A DNA stretch of 15,001 nt from DASRSS01 sp035765515 (GCA_035765515.1 DASTXN010000150.1:1-15001), one strand, 5' to 3'. Positions 1 to 8,008 are shown, counted from the first letter of the stretch. Notes: a model not told the origin generated them from the sequence alone. Numbers and translations are program-made.

Positions 1-1
1 C

Positions 2-853
2 CACGGCGACATGGGCCTGGCCGTCGCCTGCCTGGCGCCGGCCGCGGTCAGCACCGCGCTCACGCTGTGGGGCGACGAGACCCAGCAGGCCGCCTACCTA
101 CCGGCGTTCGTCGGGGAGCAAGCGCCGGCGGCGGCGCTGACGGTGCTCGAGCCGCACGTGCTGTTCGACCCGTTCGCGCTCAAGACGACCGCGCACCGCA
201 CCTCCGCCGGTTTCAAGCTGCACGGCGTGAAGTCGCTCGTGCCGCGCGCGGACACTGCCGAGCTCTTCATCGTCGCCGCCCAACTCGAGGGCAAGCCGGC
301 GCTGTTCCTGCTGGAGTCCGGAACGGCCGGCGTGACGATCGAGTCCGAACCGGCGATGGGCCTGCGAGCCGCGTCAATGGGACGGCTGATCCTGGACGGC
401 GCGAGCGTTCCGCCGGCCAACCTGATCGGGGGAGGCGAGGCGGACGTCTACGCCGAGTGCATCCGGCTCGCGCGTCTCGGCTGGGCATCACTCGCCCTCG
501 GCACCGGCAAGGCCGTACTCGACTACGTGATCCCGTACGTCAACGAGCGCAAGGCGTTCGGCGAACCGATCAGCCACCGGCAGGCCGTCGCGTTCATGGT
601 CGCGAACATCGGCATCGAGCTGGAGGGCGCGCGGCTGGTCACCCTGCGCGCCGCGAGCCGCGCCGAGCAGGGCAAGCCGTTCGCGCGCGAGACCGCGCTG
701 GCGCGCAAGCTGACCAGCGAGTACGGCATGCAGATCGGCAGTAACGGCGTCCAGTTGCTGGGCGGGCACGGATACGTGAAGGAACACCCGGTGGAGCGCT
801 GGTACCGCGACCTGCGCGCCGCCGGCGTCATGGAGGGCTTGGTGTTGGTCTGA
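2..853 (+). CDS. fadE24: Acyl-CoA dehydrogenase, FadE24-like (5' end outside window)
   Basis: Only the C-terminal 283 residues are in the window; the reading frame is open to the left edge, so the ATG at 11 is internal. Acyl-CoA dehydrogenases are FAD enzymes that introduce the alpha-beta double bond into acyl-CoA in beta-oxidation. The middle beta-barrel domain and the C-terminal helical domain are recognisable, with the family patterns 'RKAFGEPISHRQAVAFM' and 'LLGGHGYVKEHPVERWYRD' near the end. The tail reads AGVMEGLVLV in place of the usual YEGT stretch, as I recall for the FadE24 branch. The stop overlaps the next start (TGATG, 851-855), so the two proteins are probably made in fixed ratio. 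Mycobacterial acyl-CoA dehydrogenases encoded side by side often form heteromeric complexes, and that is my inference here. The substrate is unknown. Confidence 0.88.
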   Translation, partial: HGDMGLAVACLAPAAVSTALTLWGDETQQAAYLPAFVGEQAPAAALTVLEPHVLFDPFALKTTAHRTSAGFKLHGVKSLVPRADTAELFIVAAQLEGKPALFLLESGTAGVTIESEPAMGLRAASMGRLILDGASVPPANLIGGGEADVYAECIRLARLGWASLALGTGKAVLDYVIPYVNERKAFGEPISHRQAVAFMVANIGIELEGARLVTLRAASRAEQGKPFARETALARKLTSEYGMQIGSNGVQLLGGHGYVKEHPVERWYRDLRAAGVMEGLVLV

Positions 854-2061
854 TGGCAATCAACCTCGAGGTGCCGAAGAAGTTCGGCATGATCGTCAAC
901 CAGGCGCAGCAGGTCGCCAGCGAGGTGTTCCGCCCGATCTCGCGCAAGTACGACACGAACGAGCACGAGTACCCGAAGGAACTCGACATGCTCGCCTCGT
1001 TGATCGACGGCATGAACGACTCGGGCGAGGCCAGCGCCGGTGCCCGCGGCGTCCGTCGCTCGGACAACGGCGAGAAGGGCAACCGCAACGGCACCAACAT
1101 GTCCGGCGTGCTGTCCATCATCGAGGCCTGCTGGGGCGACGTCGCGCTGGTGCTGTCGATGCCGCGGCAGGGCCTGGGCAACGCGGCCATCGCGTCTGTC
1201 GCGAACGACGAGCAACACAAGCGCTTCGACAAGACCTGGGCGGCGATGGCGATCACCGAGCCGTCGTTCGGGTCGGACTCGGCGGCCGTGCAGGCGACCG
1301 CCGTGCTCGACGGCGACGAGTACGTGATCAACGGCGAGAAGATCTTCGTGACGGCCGGTGGTCGCTGCGACTCTGTCGTGGTGTGGGCGTCGCTGGACAA
1401 GAGCAAGGGCCGGGCCGCGATCAAGTCGTTCGTGGTCGAGAAGGGCACGCCCGGCATGGAGGTCGAGCGGCTGGAGCACAAGCTCGGCATCCGCGCCTCG
1501 GACACCGCGACGATCCGGTTCACCGACTGCCGCGTGCCGAAGGAGAACTTGCTCGGCTCGCCGGAGATCGAGGTCGAGCAGGGCTTCGCCGGCGTCATGC
1601 AGACGTTCGACAACACCCGTCCGCTCGTCGCCGGCATGGCGGTGGGCTGCGCGCGCGCGGCGCTGGACGAGATCCACGACCTGCTCGTCGAGTCCGGCGT
1701 GCAGATCGACTACGACCGGCCCGCCTTCTCGCAGCACGCGGCCGCGGCCGAGTTCCTGAAGATGGAGGCCGACTGGGAGGCCGCCTACCTGCTGACGCTG
1801 GAGGCGACCTGGATGGCCGACAACAACAAACCGAACTCGCTGCAGGCCTCGATGGCCAAGGCGAAGGCCGGACGTGTCGGTGTCGAGATCACCACGCGCT
1901 GCGTCGAGCTCGCAGGGGCGTACGGCTACGGCGAGGGCTCGCTGTTGGAGAAGTGGGCGCGCGACTCGAAGATCCTGGACATCTTCGAGGGAACCCAGCA
2001 GATCCAGCAGTTGATCGTCGCCCGCCGCCTGCTGAACAAGACCTCGGCCGAACTGAAGTAG
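853..2061 (+). CDS. fadE23: Acyl-CoA dehydrogenase, FadE23-like
   Basis: This 402-residue protein is a full-length acyl-CoA dehydrogenase. It opens with MAINLEVPKKF and an ARKYD-like motif (SRKYDTNEHEYP) that resemble mycobacterial FadE23. FAD-binding patterns are present (AMAITEPSFGSDSAA at about 133-147; INGEKIFVTAGG at about 159-170), as is the catalytic-base region IFEGTQQIQQ with Glu379. An extra segment at about residues 57-80 (EASAGARGVRRSDNGEKG) lies between the first helices and is also a feature of this branch as I remember it. The ATG overlaps the stop of the upstream FadE24-like gene. In Mycobacterium tuberculosis fadE24-fadE23 are likewise adjacent and in this order, and they lie only a few genes from dosR-dosS, so the neighbourhood may be ancestral. 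The gene ends 3 bp from the convergent lipoprotein gene; no hairpin terminator is seen between them. Confidence 0.9.
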   Translation: MAINLEVPKKFGMIVNQAQQVASEVFRPISRKYDTNEHEYPKELDMLASLIDGMNDSGEASAGARGVRRSDNGEKGNRNGTNMSGVLSIIEACWGDVALVLSMPRQGLGNAAIASVANDEQHKRFDKTWAAMAITEPSFGSDSAAVQATAVLDGDEYVINGEKIFVTAGGRCDSVVVWASLDKSKGRAAIKSFVVEKGTPGMEVERLEHKLGIRASDTATIRFTDCRVPKENLLGSPEIEVEQGFAGVMQTFDNTRPLVAGMAVGCARAALDEIHDLLVESGVQIDYDRPAFSQHAAAAEFLKMEADWEAAYLLTLEATWMADNNKPNSLQASMAKAKAGRVGVEITTRCVELAGAYGYGEGSLLEKWARDSKILDIFEGTQQIQQLIVARRLLNKTSAELK

Positions 2062-2064
2062 CCC

Positions 2065-2526
2065 TCAGCCGTCCTTGTTCGGGCCGTGACCGTGGCCGTG
2101 TTTGCCGTGCCCCGGGGGTTTCGGCGCCGGCTTGGGCTGGGGCTTCGGTGCCGTCTTGGTCGTCGGCGTGTGCGTCGGGGTGTGCGTCGGCGTGGCGCTC
2201 GAGCGGTGCGCGACCGGGGACGTCGTCGGTGGCTGCAGGTCGACGCTCACGGCGGCGATGTCCTGGCGTAGCTGCTGCGCCAGCGCCGGCGTGATCTGAC
2301 CGGCCGCCGCCGCTGCAGCGACGTCCTGGGTGAGGGCGTCGAGCTCGGCGCGCGCGGCGGCGCGATCGCCGGCCGCCGCGTGCTGGCTCAGCGCGAGCAC
2401 GTCCGCACGCAACATCGCCTGCGCGGACGTCACCGGCGTCCCGTCCGTCGTGGACGCGCTGCACCCTGCCGTGACCAGCACGGCCGCCGCGACAACTGCG
2501 GCCAACGCATTGCGCCGGGCGGTCAC
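2065..2526 (-). CDS. Small secreted lipoprotein coupled to the kinase gene
   Basis: The predicted protein has 153 residues. The start is a GTG at 2526-2524 that overlaps the kinase stop (GTGA); a longer reading from 2694 would lie inside the kinase gene. It begins with a short basic stretch (MTARRN), a hydrophobic core and the lipobox-like VTAGC with Cys22, so it should be exported and lipid-anchored on the outer face of the membrane. Next comes an Ala-rich helical region (about 35-100) with several Asp and Gln residues, then a Thr/Pro/His-rich tail with repeated THTP and KPxPKP units ending in a Gly-His-rich stretch. I recognise no named family. Its coupling to a receptor-type kinase with a very short external domain suggests it acts as an extracellular partner or ligand-binding module for that kinase. 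The His-rich end could bind metal ions. Both roles are inference. Confidence 0.8.
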   Translation of the reverse strand: MTARRNALAAVVAAAVLVTAGCSASTTDGTPVTSAQAMLRADVLALSQHAAAGDRAAARAELDALTQDVAAAAAAGQITPALAQQLRQDIAAVSVDLQPPTTSPVAHRSSATPTHTPTHTPTTKTAPKPQPKPAPKPPGHGKHGHGHGPNKDG

Positions 2527-3662
2527 GGGACGTCGCTCTGCAGCACGGCCAGGTCCTTGCCGAGCTGGCCGGAGACGGTCGGATAGGCCGGCTTGGGGAT
2601 CGGAGCCGGTGCCGAGCCGCCCGGCAGGGTGACGGCGAGGACGATCGCGACCGCAACCGCGGCCGCCGCGGCACCGGCGACCGGCAGGAGCCAACCCCGG
2701 CGCCGCGGCCCGGCAGTTCGGCGCGGCGTCGACCTGCCGGTATCAGTAGCCGCTGCGCCCGCGGTTCCGTCAACCGTCGGCAACGCCGTGGTCGCACCCG
2801 CCGCGGCCGGCGGCTTCGCCACCGGGTCGATCATCACGGTCGCCTGGTCGCCGCTGAGCGCGGCCAGCCGGAGGGCAACGTCGTTCGCGGCGGGCCGGGC
2901 GGCAGGGTCGTCGGCGACCATCGCGCGAAGCAATGCGGTCCACTGCTGGTCCAGCCCGGACGGCAGTACGGGCGCGCGGTGCAGCCGGGCCAGCGCGGCC
3001 TCCAGACCGCTGCCCGGATAGGCCGCCATCCCGGTCAGGCACTCGATGAGCACGAGGCCGAGGGAGTAGATGTCACTCGCCGGGCCGACCTGCGCGCCGG
3101 TGAGCTGTTCGGGGCTGAGGTAGTTCGGGGTGCCGACGACCGTGCCGTGTTCGGTGAGCCGGTCCGCGCCGGCCAGCAGCGCGACACCGAAGTCGGCCAG
3201 CTTGGCGCGCAGTTCGGTGCCGGTGGACGCGAGCAGCACGTTGGCCGGCTTCACGTCGCGGTGGACGATCCCGGCCGCGTGCACGTAGGCGAGCGCGTCG
3301 GCCAGCTGCGCGCCCAGCTGCGCGACCTCGGCGGGCGGCATGGGACGCCCGCCCGCGAGCCGCGCGCGCAACGTGGACCCCTCGACGAACTCGGTGACCA
3401 GGTAGGACTCGGCCAGCGGATCGCCGTCGTCGGATTCGTCCGGCAGCACCGCGTCGAACACGGTCACCAGGCCGGGGTGGGAGAGGGACGCGAGCGCCAT
3501 CGCCTCCACCCGCTGGCGGGCGTCGTGTCCGGTGCCGCCGCGGAAGAGCTTGATCGCGACCGTCCGCCCCAGCAGCAGGTCCTGTGCCCGCCACACGTCC
3601 GCCATGCCGCCGCGGCCCACGGCCGACTGCAGCTGGTAGCGGCTGGCGAGCAACTCGTTCAT
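2523..3662 (-). CDS. Membrane-anchored Ser/Thr protein kinase (PknB family type)
   Basis: The predicted protein has 379 residues, starting at the ATG 3662-3660 (MNELLASRYQL). The kinase domain (about 8-270) has all key elements: Gly loop GRGGMADVW (16-24), Lys38 in VAIKLF, helix-C Glu53, catalytic loop HRDVKPANVLL with Asp136, DFG with Asp157, and activation-segment end GTPNYLSPEQ (177-186). A Thr/Pro/Arg-rich linker leads to one membrane segment (about 324-346). Only about 33 residues remain outside, and there are no PASTA repeats. The stop overlaps the GTG of a lipoprotein gene, so the external sensory part may have been moved to a separate protein. The gene is divergent from the narK-devR operon across 138 bp that contain a DosR-box-like palindrome, so shared control is possible. 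In mycobacteria the kinase PknH can phosphorylate DosR; a similar link here is speculation. Confidence 0.93.
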   Translation of the reverse strand: MNELLASRYQLQSAVGRGGMADVWRAQDLLLGRTVAIKLFRGGTGHDARQRVEAMALASLSHPGLVTVFDAVLPDESDDGDPLAESYLVTEFVEGSTLRARLAGGRPMPPAEVAQLGAQLADALAYVHAAGIVHRDVKPANVLLASTGTELRAKLADFGVALLAGADRLTEHGTVVGTPNYLSPEQLTGAQVGPASDIYSLGLVLIECLTGMAAYPGSGLEAALARLHRAPVLPSGLDQQWTALLRAMVADDPAARPAANDVALRLAALSGDQATVMIDPVAKPPAAAGATTALPTVDGTAGAAATDTGRSTPRRTAGPRRRGWLLPVAGAAAAAVAVAIVLAVTLPGGSAPAPIPKPAYPTVSGQLGKDLAVLQSDVP

Positions 3663-3726
3663 CGCTACCCGCTTTACCCGCCGGGCGTGTCGCGGAAACG
3701 TGGCGGCCCTCTCATCCGGCCTATCA

Positions 3727-3740
3727 GGGACCAAAGTCCG
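3727..3740 (+). promoter_or_regulatory. DosR/DevR-box-like palindrome before the narK-devR operon
   Basis: The sequence GGGACCAAAGTCCG matches 12 of 14 positions of the core of the mycobacterial DosR box (GGGACTWWAGTCCC). It lies in the 138-bp divergent gap, 60 bp before the GTG of the transporter gene. A possible -10 hexamer GACACT (3764-3769) would place transcription start near 3776 and the centre of the palindrome near -42, the position at which DosR typically activates. The operon it precedes encodes a DevR-type regulator, so autoregulation is plausible. The match is seen; binding is inferred. The site could equally act on the divergent kinase gene. Confidence 0.7.
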
Positions 3741-3786
3741 TTTCGGTGGCCTGCCGCGCTGCCGACACTGGAGAGCGAGGACCTGG

Positions 3787-3792
3787 AAGGAG
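3787..3792 (+). promoter_or_regulatory. Ribosome binding site that sets the GTG start of the transporter gene
   Basis: AAGGAG lies eight bases before the GTG at 3801. The reading frame is open for another 820 bases upstream, antisense to the kinase, so this site decides the start. The first membrane helix begins about 11 residues after the GTG. Confidence 0.8.
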
Positions 3793-3800
3793 AAGCACCG

Positions 3801-4997
3801 GTGGACACGCAGCGATCACCCCGGACGGCGATGCTGATGCTGGCGCTTGCCACGCTCGGCTTCGCGTTCAACTTCTGGGCCTGGGCACTGCTCAGCCCGC
3901 TGGGGCCGCGGCTGAAGGACACCCTGCAGCTGTCCGCGTTCCAGCAGGCGATGCTCGTCGCCGTCCCGGTGATCGTCGGTTCGCTCGGACGCATCCCGGT
4001 CGGCGCATTGACCGACCGCTTCGGCGGGCGGGTGATGTTTCCGGTGGTGTCGCTGCTGACCGTGATCCCGGTGCTGTACCTCGGCCTGTTCGGCCACTCC
4101 AGCCTGCCGGCGCTGCTGGTCGGCGGGTTCTTCCTCGGTATCGCGGGAACGTCCTTTGCGGTGGGCGTGCCGTTCGTCAACGGCTGGTTCCCGCCGGAGC
4201 GGCGCGGGCTCGCCGTCGGCGTGTTCGGCGCGGGCATGGGCGGGACCGCGATCAGCGCGCTGACCACCGTGAAGCTGGTGGACGCACACGGCACGGCCGC
4301 GCCGTTCGTGATCACAGCGATCGTCCTGACGGTCTACGGGGTCCTCGCCGCATTCGTGCTGCGCGACGCCCCCGGCCGCACTCTGCCCACCCAGCCGCTC
4401 GGGGCTCGGCTGCGGGACACGATGCGGCTCCCGATCACGTGGCGCGCATGCGCGCTCTACGCGGTCGGGTTCGGCGGGTACGTCGCGTTCAGCGTGTACC
4501 TGCCGACGTATCTCAAGAACGCGTACGCGCTCACCCAGGCGGACGCGGCGAACAAGATGGCGGGGTTCGTGCTGCTCGCCGTCGCGATGCGCCCGATCGG
4601 CGGCTGGCTGAGCGACCGGGTGGCGCCGGGCCGGGTACTGACCGCGGCGTTCGCGCTGGTCGCGGTGGGCGCGGTCGTCCAGTCGGCCACACCCGGCCTG
4701 AGCCCGACCGGCACCGCCGCCTTCCTGATCATGGCTGCCGCGCTGGGCGCCGCGTCCGGTGCCGTGTTCGCGCTCGTCGCGCAGCAGGCGCCCGCGAACA
4801 AGGTCGGTGCCGTGACAGGTCTGGTCGGCGCCGCGGGCGGCCTGGGCGGGTTCGTGCCACCGCTTGCGATGGGGTCGATCTACGGAGGGCTCGGCAGCTA
4901 CGCGGCGGGTTTGCTCGCGCTCGCTGTGGTCGCGGTCGGCGTGCTGATGCTGTCGGTGCGCGCGGCCCGCGGCGCCCGTCGCCCGGTTGCGGCGTGA
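3801..4997 (+). CDS. narK: Major facilitator, nitrate/nitrite porter (NarK/NNP) type
   Basis: The protein has 398 residues with about 12 hydrophobic segments, the usual size for a major facilitator. The segment GIAGTSFAVGVPFVNGWFPP and the following Gly-rich GVFGAGMGG resemble the nitrate-signature region of the nitrate/nitrite porter family. Arg64 (LGRIPVG, helix 2) and Arg264 (MRPIGGWLSDR, helix 8) fit the two arginines that bind the anion in E. coli NarK. The likely job is nitrate uptake or nitrate/nitrite exchange across the cytoplasmic membrane. No nitrate reductase is visible in the window. It is the first gene of the operon that ends with devR, and the next gene's ribosome binding site overlaps its stop. 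In M. tuberculosis narK2 belongs to the DosR regulon, which agrees with the DosR-like box upstream. A different small-anion substrate cannot be excluded. Confidence 0.82.
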   Translation: MDTQRSPRTAMLMLALATLGFAFNFWAWALLSPLGPRLKDTLQLSAFQQAMLVAVPVIVGSLGRIPVGALTDRFGGRVMFPVVSLLTVIPVLYLGLFGHSSLPALLVGGFFLGIAGTSFAVGVPFVNGWFPPERRGLAVGVFGAGMGGTAISALTTVKLVDAHGTAAPFVITAIVLTVYGVLAAFVLRDAPGRTLPTQPLGARLRDTMRLPITWRACALYAVGFGGYVAFSVYLPTYLKNAYALTQADAANKMAGFVLLAVAMRPIGGWLSDRVAPGRVLTAAFALVAVGAVVQSATPGLSPTGTAAFLIMAAALGAASGAVFALVAQQAPANKVGAVTGLVGAAGGLGGFVPPLAMGSIYGGLGSYAAGLLALAVVAVGVLMLSVRAARGARRPVAA

Positions 4998-5007
4998 GGA
5001 GCGCGGC

Positions 5008-5460
5008 ATGTGCGAGTACTGCGGCTGCCAGAGCGTGCCGGCCATCGCCGAGCTCACCGCCGAACACGACCAGATTCGTGAGGTCGCTCGCGATCTCGAC
5101 ACCGTCGCGCAGCGGCACGACCTGCCTGTCGCGGTGGAGCTGGCCGACCGGTTGCTGACGTTGCTCGCGCCGCACACCGCCGTCGAGGAGCAGGGGCTGT
5201 TCCCGGCGATCGCGGGTGAGTTCGGCGCCCACGTCGACTCGCTGCAGGACGATCACCGGCGCATCGAACAGGCGCTGGGCGACCTGGCGGCCGGTGATCC
5301 GGCGGACGGTTGGCCGCTGCAGGTGCGAGCCGTCGTCAGCGAGTTGTTCGACCACATCCTGCGCGAGCAGGACGGGCTGTTCCCCGCGGCGCTATCGATG
5401 CTGACGTCGCAGCAATGGGAGCACCTGGACGAGCTGCGTGAGGAACTGACGACGCGATGA
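5008..5460 (+). CDS. Hemerythrin-like HHE-domain protein with Cys-rich N-terminus
   Basis: The product has 150 residues. I chose the ATG at 5008 because GAGGAG (4996-5001), overlapping the stop of the transporter gene, lies six bases upstream; an in-frame TTG at 4987 would begin inside that gene. The N-terminus MCEYCGCQ has three cysteines. It is followed by a four-helix hemerythrin domain with the expected diiron ligands His20, His56-x3-Glu60, His83 and His116-x3-Glu120, with each HxxxE followed by a GLFPA stretch. Such domains bind O2 or NO, or act in iron and oxidative-stress handling. The protein looks cytosolic. The cysteines might bind a metal or respond to redox state (inference). The stop overlaps the next start (ATGA), so it is translated together with the nitroreductase and the sensor kinase. 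Confidence 0.9.
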   Translation: MCEYCGCQSVPAIAELTAEHDQIREVARDLDTVAQRHDLPVAVELADRLLTLLAPHTAVEEQGLFPAIAGEFGAHVDSLQDDHRRIEQALGDLAAGDPADGWPLQVRAVVSELFDHILREQDGLFPAALSMLTSQQWEHLDELREELTTR

Positions 5461-6488
5461 CGACCGCGACCGAGACCCGGCTGGCCAGAGCACTGCGACG
5501 CTCGGCCATCGCGGCGACGCGTGCGCCGTCGGTGCACAACACGCAGCCGTGGCACTTCACGCTCACCGGCGATGTGCTCGTGGTGCGAGCCGATCCGAGC
5601 CGTCGGCTGCACGTACTGGACCCGCGTGGCCGGCAGCTGACCCTCAGCGGCGGCTGCGCGGTGTTGAACGCCCGCGTCGCGCTGGCTGCCGCCGGGTATG
5701 CCGCTGTGGTGCAGCGCTTCCCCGACCCGCTCGATCCGACGGTTCTCGCCCGGATCACCGTGGACGAGACAGCCCGGCCCGATCCGGCACTGGCCGCGCT
5801 CGCCCCGTCCGTCGAGCTGCGCCAGACCAACCGGCGTGCGTTCGCCGAGGAGGACGTGCCAACCGACCTCGTCGAGCTGCTGATCGACGCGGCCCGGCGT
5901 GAAGGCGGGCTGCTGGAGCAGATCGTGCGACCGCAGGACCGCCACGCGCTGGCCCGGCTCAGTCAACTGGCCGACCGGCAGGAGATCAGCGACCCGGCCT
6001 ACCGCGCCGAGCTGCGCGCCTGGACGAGCGCCGACCCGTCCCGCACCGACGGGGTACACGCGAGCACGGTTCCGCACGTGGATGCCGGCGCCGAGGACGA
6101 CCTGCCGATCCGCGACTTCGACACGCACGGCTCGGGGGCGTTGCCGACACGCACGCACTCGTCCGCGGCCGCGTGCCTGCTGCTGCTCGGCGCCCGTGAG
6201 GACGATCCCGAGTCGTGGCTGCGGGCCGGTGAAGCGCTCGAGCGGGTCTGGCTGGAGGTCACCCGGCACGGGTACGCCGCCAGCCCATTCACCCAGGTCA
6301 TCGAGGTGCAGCAGACGAACGCGTTGCTGCGCAGCGAACTCCAACTGACGATGCACCCGCACCTGCTGCTGCGGGTGGGCCGGGCGCCACGCACGCCGGA
6401 GACGCGTCGGCGTCGCCTGGTGGACGTGCTGACCGAGACGCCGCCGGACGCCGGGATACCGCCCCGGGGGCCGATATCGTGGTCCTGA
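5457..6488 (+). CDS. acg: Acg-type nitroreductase-family flavoprotein
   Basis: The protein has 343 residues. The N-terminal motif APSVHNTQPWHF (23-34) is the hallmark of the Acg group within the nitroreductase superfamily (M. tuberculosis Rv2032/Acg, Rv3127, Rv3131). Downstream blocks TLSGGCAVLNAR, LRQTNRRAF and the Arg-rich C-terminal part (LLLRVGRAP) also fit. Members are about 330 residues and resemble two fused nitroreductase halves; M. tuberculosis Acg binds FMN but lacks ordinary nitroreductase activity and has been proposed to sequester flavin. All three mycobacterial relatives are controlled by DosR, and Rv3131 lies next to dosS, as here. Start and stop both overlap neighbours (ATGA at 5457, TGATG at 6486), so it is embedded in the operon. 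The exact substrate is unknown. Confidence 0.9.
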   Translation: MTTATETRLARALRRSAIAATRAPSVHNTQPWHFTLTGDVLVVRADPSRRLHVLDPRGRQLTLSGGCAVLNARVALAAAGYAAVVQRFPDPLDPTVLARITVDETARPDPALAALAPSVELRQTNRRAFAEEDVPTDLVELLIDAARREGGLLEQIVRPQDRHALARLSQLADRQEISDPAYRAELRAWTSADPSRTDGVHASTVPHVDAGAEDDLPIRDFDTHGSGALPTRTHSSAAACLLLLGAREDDPESWLRAGEALERVWLEVTRHGYAASPFTQVIEVQQTNALLRSELQLTMHPHLLLRVGRAPRTPETRRRRLVDVLTETPPDAGIPPRGPISWS

Positions 6489-8008
6489 TGGCTGGCAGCG
6501 AGGTCGGAACGGACGAGCTTCGCGGGCTGCTCGCCGCGGACCAGATGATCATCGGCGACCTTGAGCTGCCGGTCGTCCTGCGGCGGATCGTGCAGGCCGC
6601 GTGCCAACTCGTGCCCGCCCGGTGCGGCACGCTCGTCGTGCTCGCGGCGAACGGCGGTGTCGCCGAGCGCGTCCACGTCGGCGCGGACGGGCAGGCGGCG
6701 GAACCGGACAGCACGATCAGCATCCCGATCCGGGTGCGCGGCGACGCGTTCGGCACCCTGAGCCTGGCGGCGGACGGTCCGGTCACCGCCCGGGACGAGC
6801 AGCTGCTCGCCGCGCTCGCGGAGACTGCGTCGATCGCGATCGTGAACGCGCAGCGGTACGCGCGTGCACAGTCGCGCCAGACGTGGCTGCAGGCGTCCGC
6901 TCGAATTACCCGGCAGCTGCTGTCCGTCGAGGGCGAGGAGCCACTGCGGCTGATTGCGCGCGAGGCGCGCGAACTCGCTGACGCCGACCTGGTTACCGTG
7001 ATCCTGCCGACACCGGACGGTCAGCGCCTGATGGTCGAAGTCGCCTCCGGTCGCAGCGCCGACGAGCTGATCGGGTTCAGCTACCCGGTCGAGAACACGT
7101 ACGCCGGCCAGACCTTCAAAACCGGCGAGCCGATCCTGCTCGCCGACGCCGCCGAAGACGGCAGCCACTACGTCCATCTGACCGAGGTGCTCCCCGCCGG
7201 TCCGGTGATGGTCGTCCCGCTCGTCGGAACTCAGCGGATGCGGGGCGCGCTGGTGGTCGGCCGGGTGCGCGGGCGGCGCCGCTTCGAGGACGTCGAGCTG
7301 GACATGGCGACCACGTTCGCCAACCACGCCGCGGTCGCCCTCGAGCTCGCCGACGCGCGCGCCGACCAGCAGCGGGTGCTGTTGCTGGAGGATCGCGACC
7401 GCATCGCCCGCGACCTGCACGATCACGTGATCCAGCAGCTGTTCGCGACCGGCCTGACCGTGCAGAGCGTCGCCGCGACCCTGAGCGGGGACGCACGGTC
7501 CGAGCGCCTCGATCGTGTCGTGTCCGGCATCGACGACACGATCCGGCAGATCCGCACGACGATCTTCCAGCTGCGCGGACCGCTCGGGCCGCAGACCGGT
7601 ACCGCCCGCGCGCGCCTGCTGGACGTGATCGCCGAACTCGCCCGCGTCCTCGGCTTCGACCCGCACGTCGAGTTCGACGGGCCGGTCGACTCCGTGGTTC
7701 CCGACAGCGTCGTCGACGACCTGGTCGCCGTCGCGCGTGAAGGGCTCAGCAACGTTGCTCGGCACGCGCAGGCCGGGCGCGCGTCCGTCCGGCTGGTCGC
7801 GGGCCCAACCACCCTCGCGCTGGAGATCTGCGACGACGGCGTCGGTGTCCGCGAGGATCACCTGCGCAGCGGGCTGGCCAACCTGCAACGCCGCGCCGAA
7901 CGGCTCGGTGGCAGGTTGCGCATCGAGCCCGACCGGGCGGACGGGACGACGGACGAACCACACTCGAGACCAGGAACCAGGCTGACATGGACGATCCCGT
8001 TGCACTGA
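6488..8008 (+). CDS. devS: DevS/DosS-like GAF-GAF sensor histidine kinase with a shortened first GAF domain
   Basis: The protein has 506 residues from the ATG at 6488, which overlaps the previous stop; a GTG at 6479 is possible but less likely. The order is GAF-A (about 25-127), GAF-B (about 150-290), HisKA_3 with DRIARDLHDHVIQQLF and phospho-acceptor His311, and an HATPase domain with N box Asn422 (EGLSNVARHA), G1 box around Asp449-Gly453 (DDGVGV) and GLANLQRRAERLGG. The C-terminal half closely resembles mycobacterial DosS. DosS is about 578 residues; the difference lies partly at the N-terminus and mostly in GAF-A, where the section carrying the haem ligand (His149 in DosS, in a YHPPMRT context) is missing and the chain jumps from HVGADG to SIPIRVRGDAFGTL. 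The only histidine in GAF-A is His63, at a different place. Haem sensing in the DosS manner is therefore doubtful. The partner is DevR, encoded next with a 22-bp overlap. Confidence 0.93.
   Translation: MAGSEVGTDELRGLLAADQMIIGDLELPVVLRRIVQAACQLVPARCGTLVVLAANGGVAERVHVGADGQAAEPDSTISIPIRVRGDAFGTLSLAADGPVTARDEQLLAALAETASIAIVNAQRYARAQSRQTWLQASARITRQLLSVEGEEPLRLIAREARELADADLVTVILPTPDGQRLMVEVASGRSADELIGFSYPVENTYAGQTFKTGEPILLADAAEDGSHYVHLTEVLPAGPVMVVPLVGTQRMRGALVVGRVRGRRRFEDVELDMATTFANHAAVALELADARADQQRVLLLEDRDRIARDLHDHVIQQLFATGLTVQSVAATLSGDARSERLDRVVSGIDDTIRQIRTTIFQLRGPLGPQTGTARARLLDVIAELARVLGFDPHVEFDGPVDSVVPDSVVDDLVAVAREGLSNVARHAQAGRASVRLVAGPTTLALEICDDGVGVREDHLRSGLANLQRRAERLGGRLRIEPDRADGTTDEPHSRPGTRLTWTIPLH

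Noticed and set aside
523..1737. Long open frame (404 codons) on the minus strand across both acyl-CoA dehydrogenases
   Set aside because: It is antisense to two well-recognised genes, is His/Arg/Val-rich without any family pattern, and is expected from strong GC bias at third codon positions.
2979..3800. N-terminal extension of the transporter frame by 274 codons
   Set aside because: It runs antisense through the kinase gene and has no membrane-protein character; the GTG at 3801 has a good ribosome binding site and the first membrane helix follows directly.
3816..5177. Minus-strand open frame of 453 codons antisense to the transporter and hemerythrin genes
   Set aside because: Composition is Arg/His/Gln-rich, low-complexity and typical of a shadow frame; the plus-strand genes have clear motifs and ribosome binding sites.
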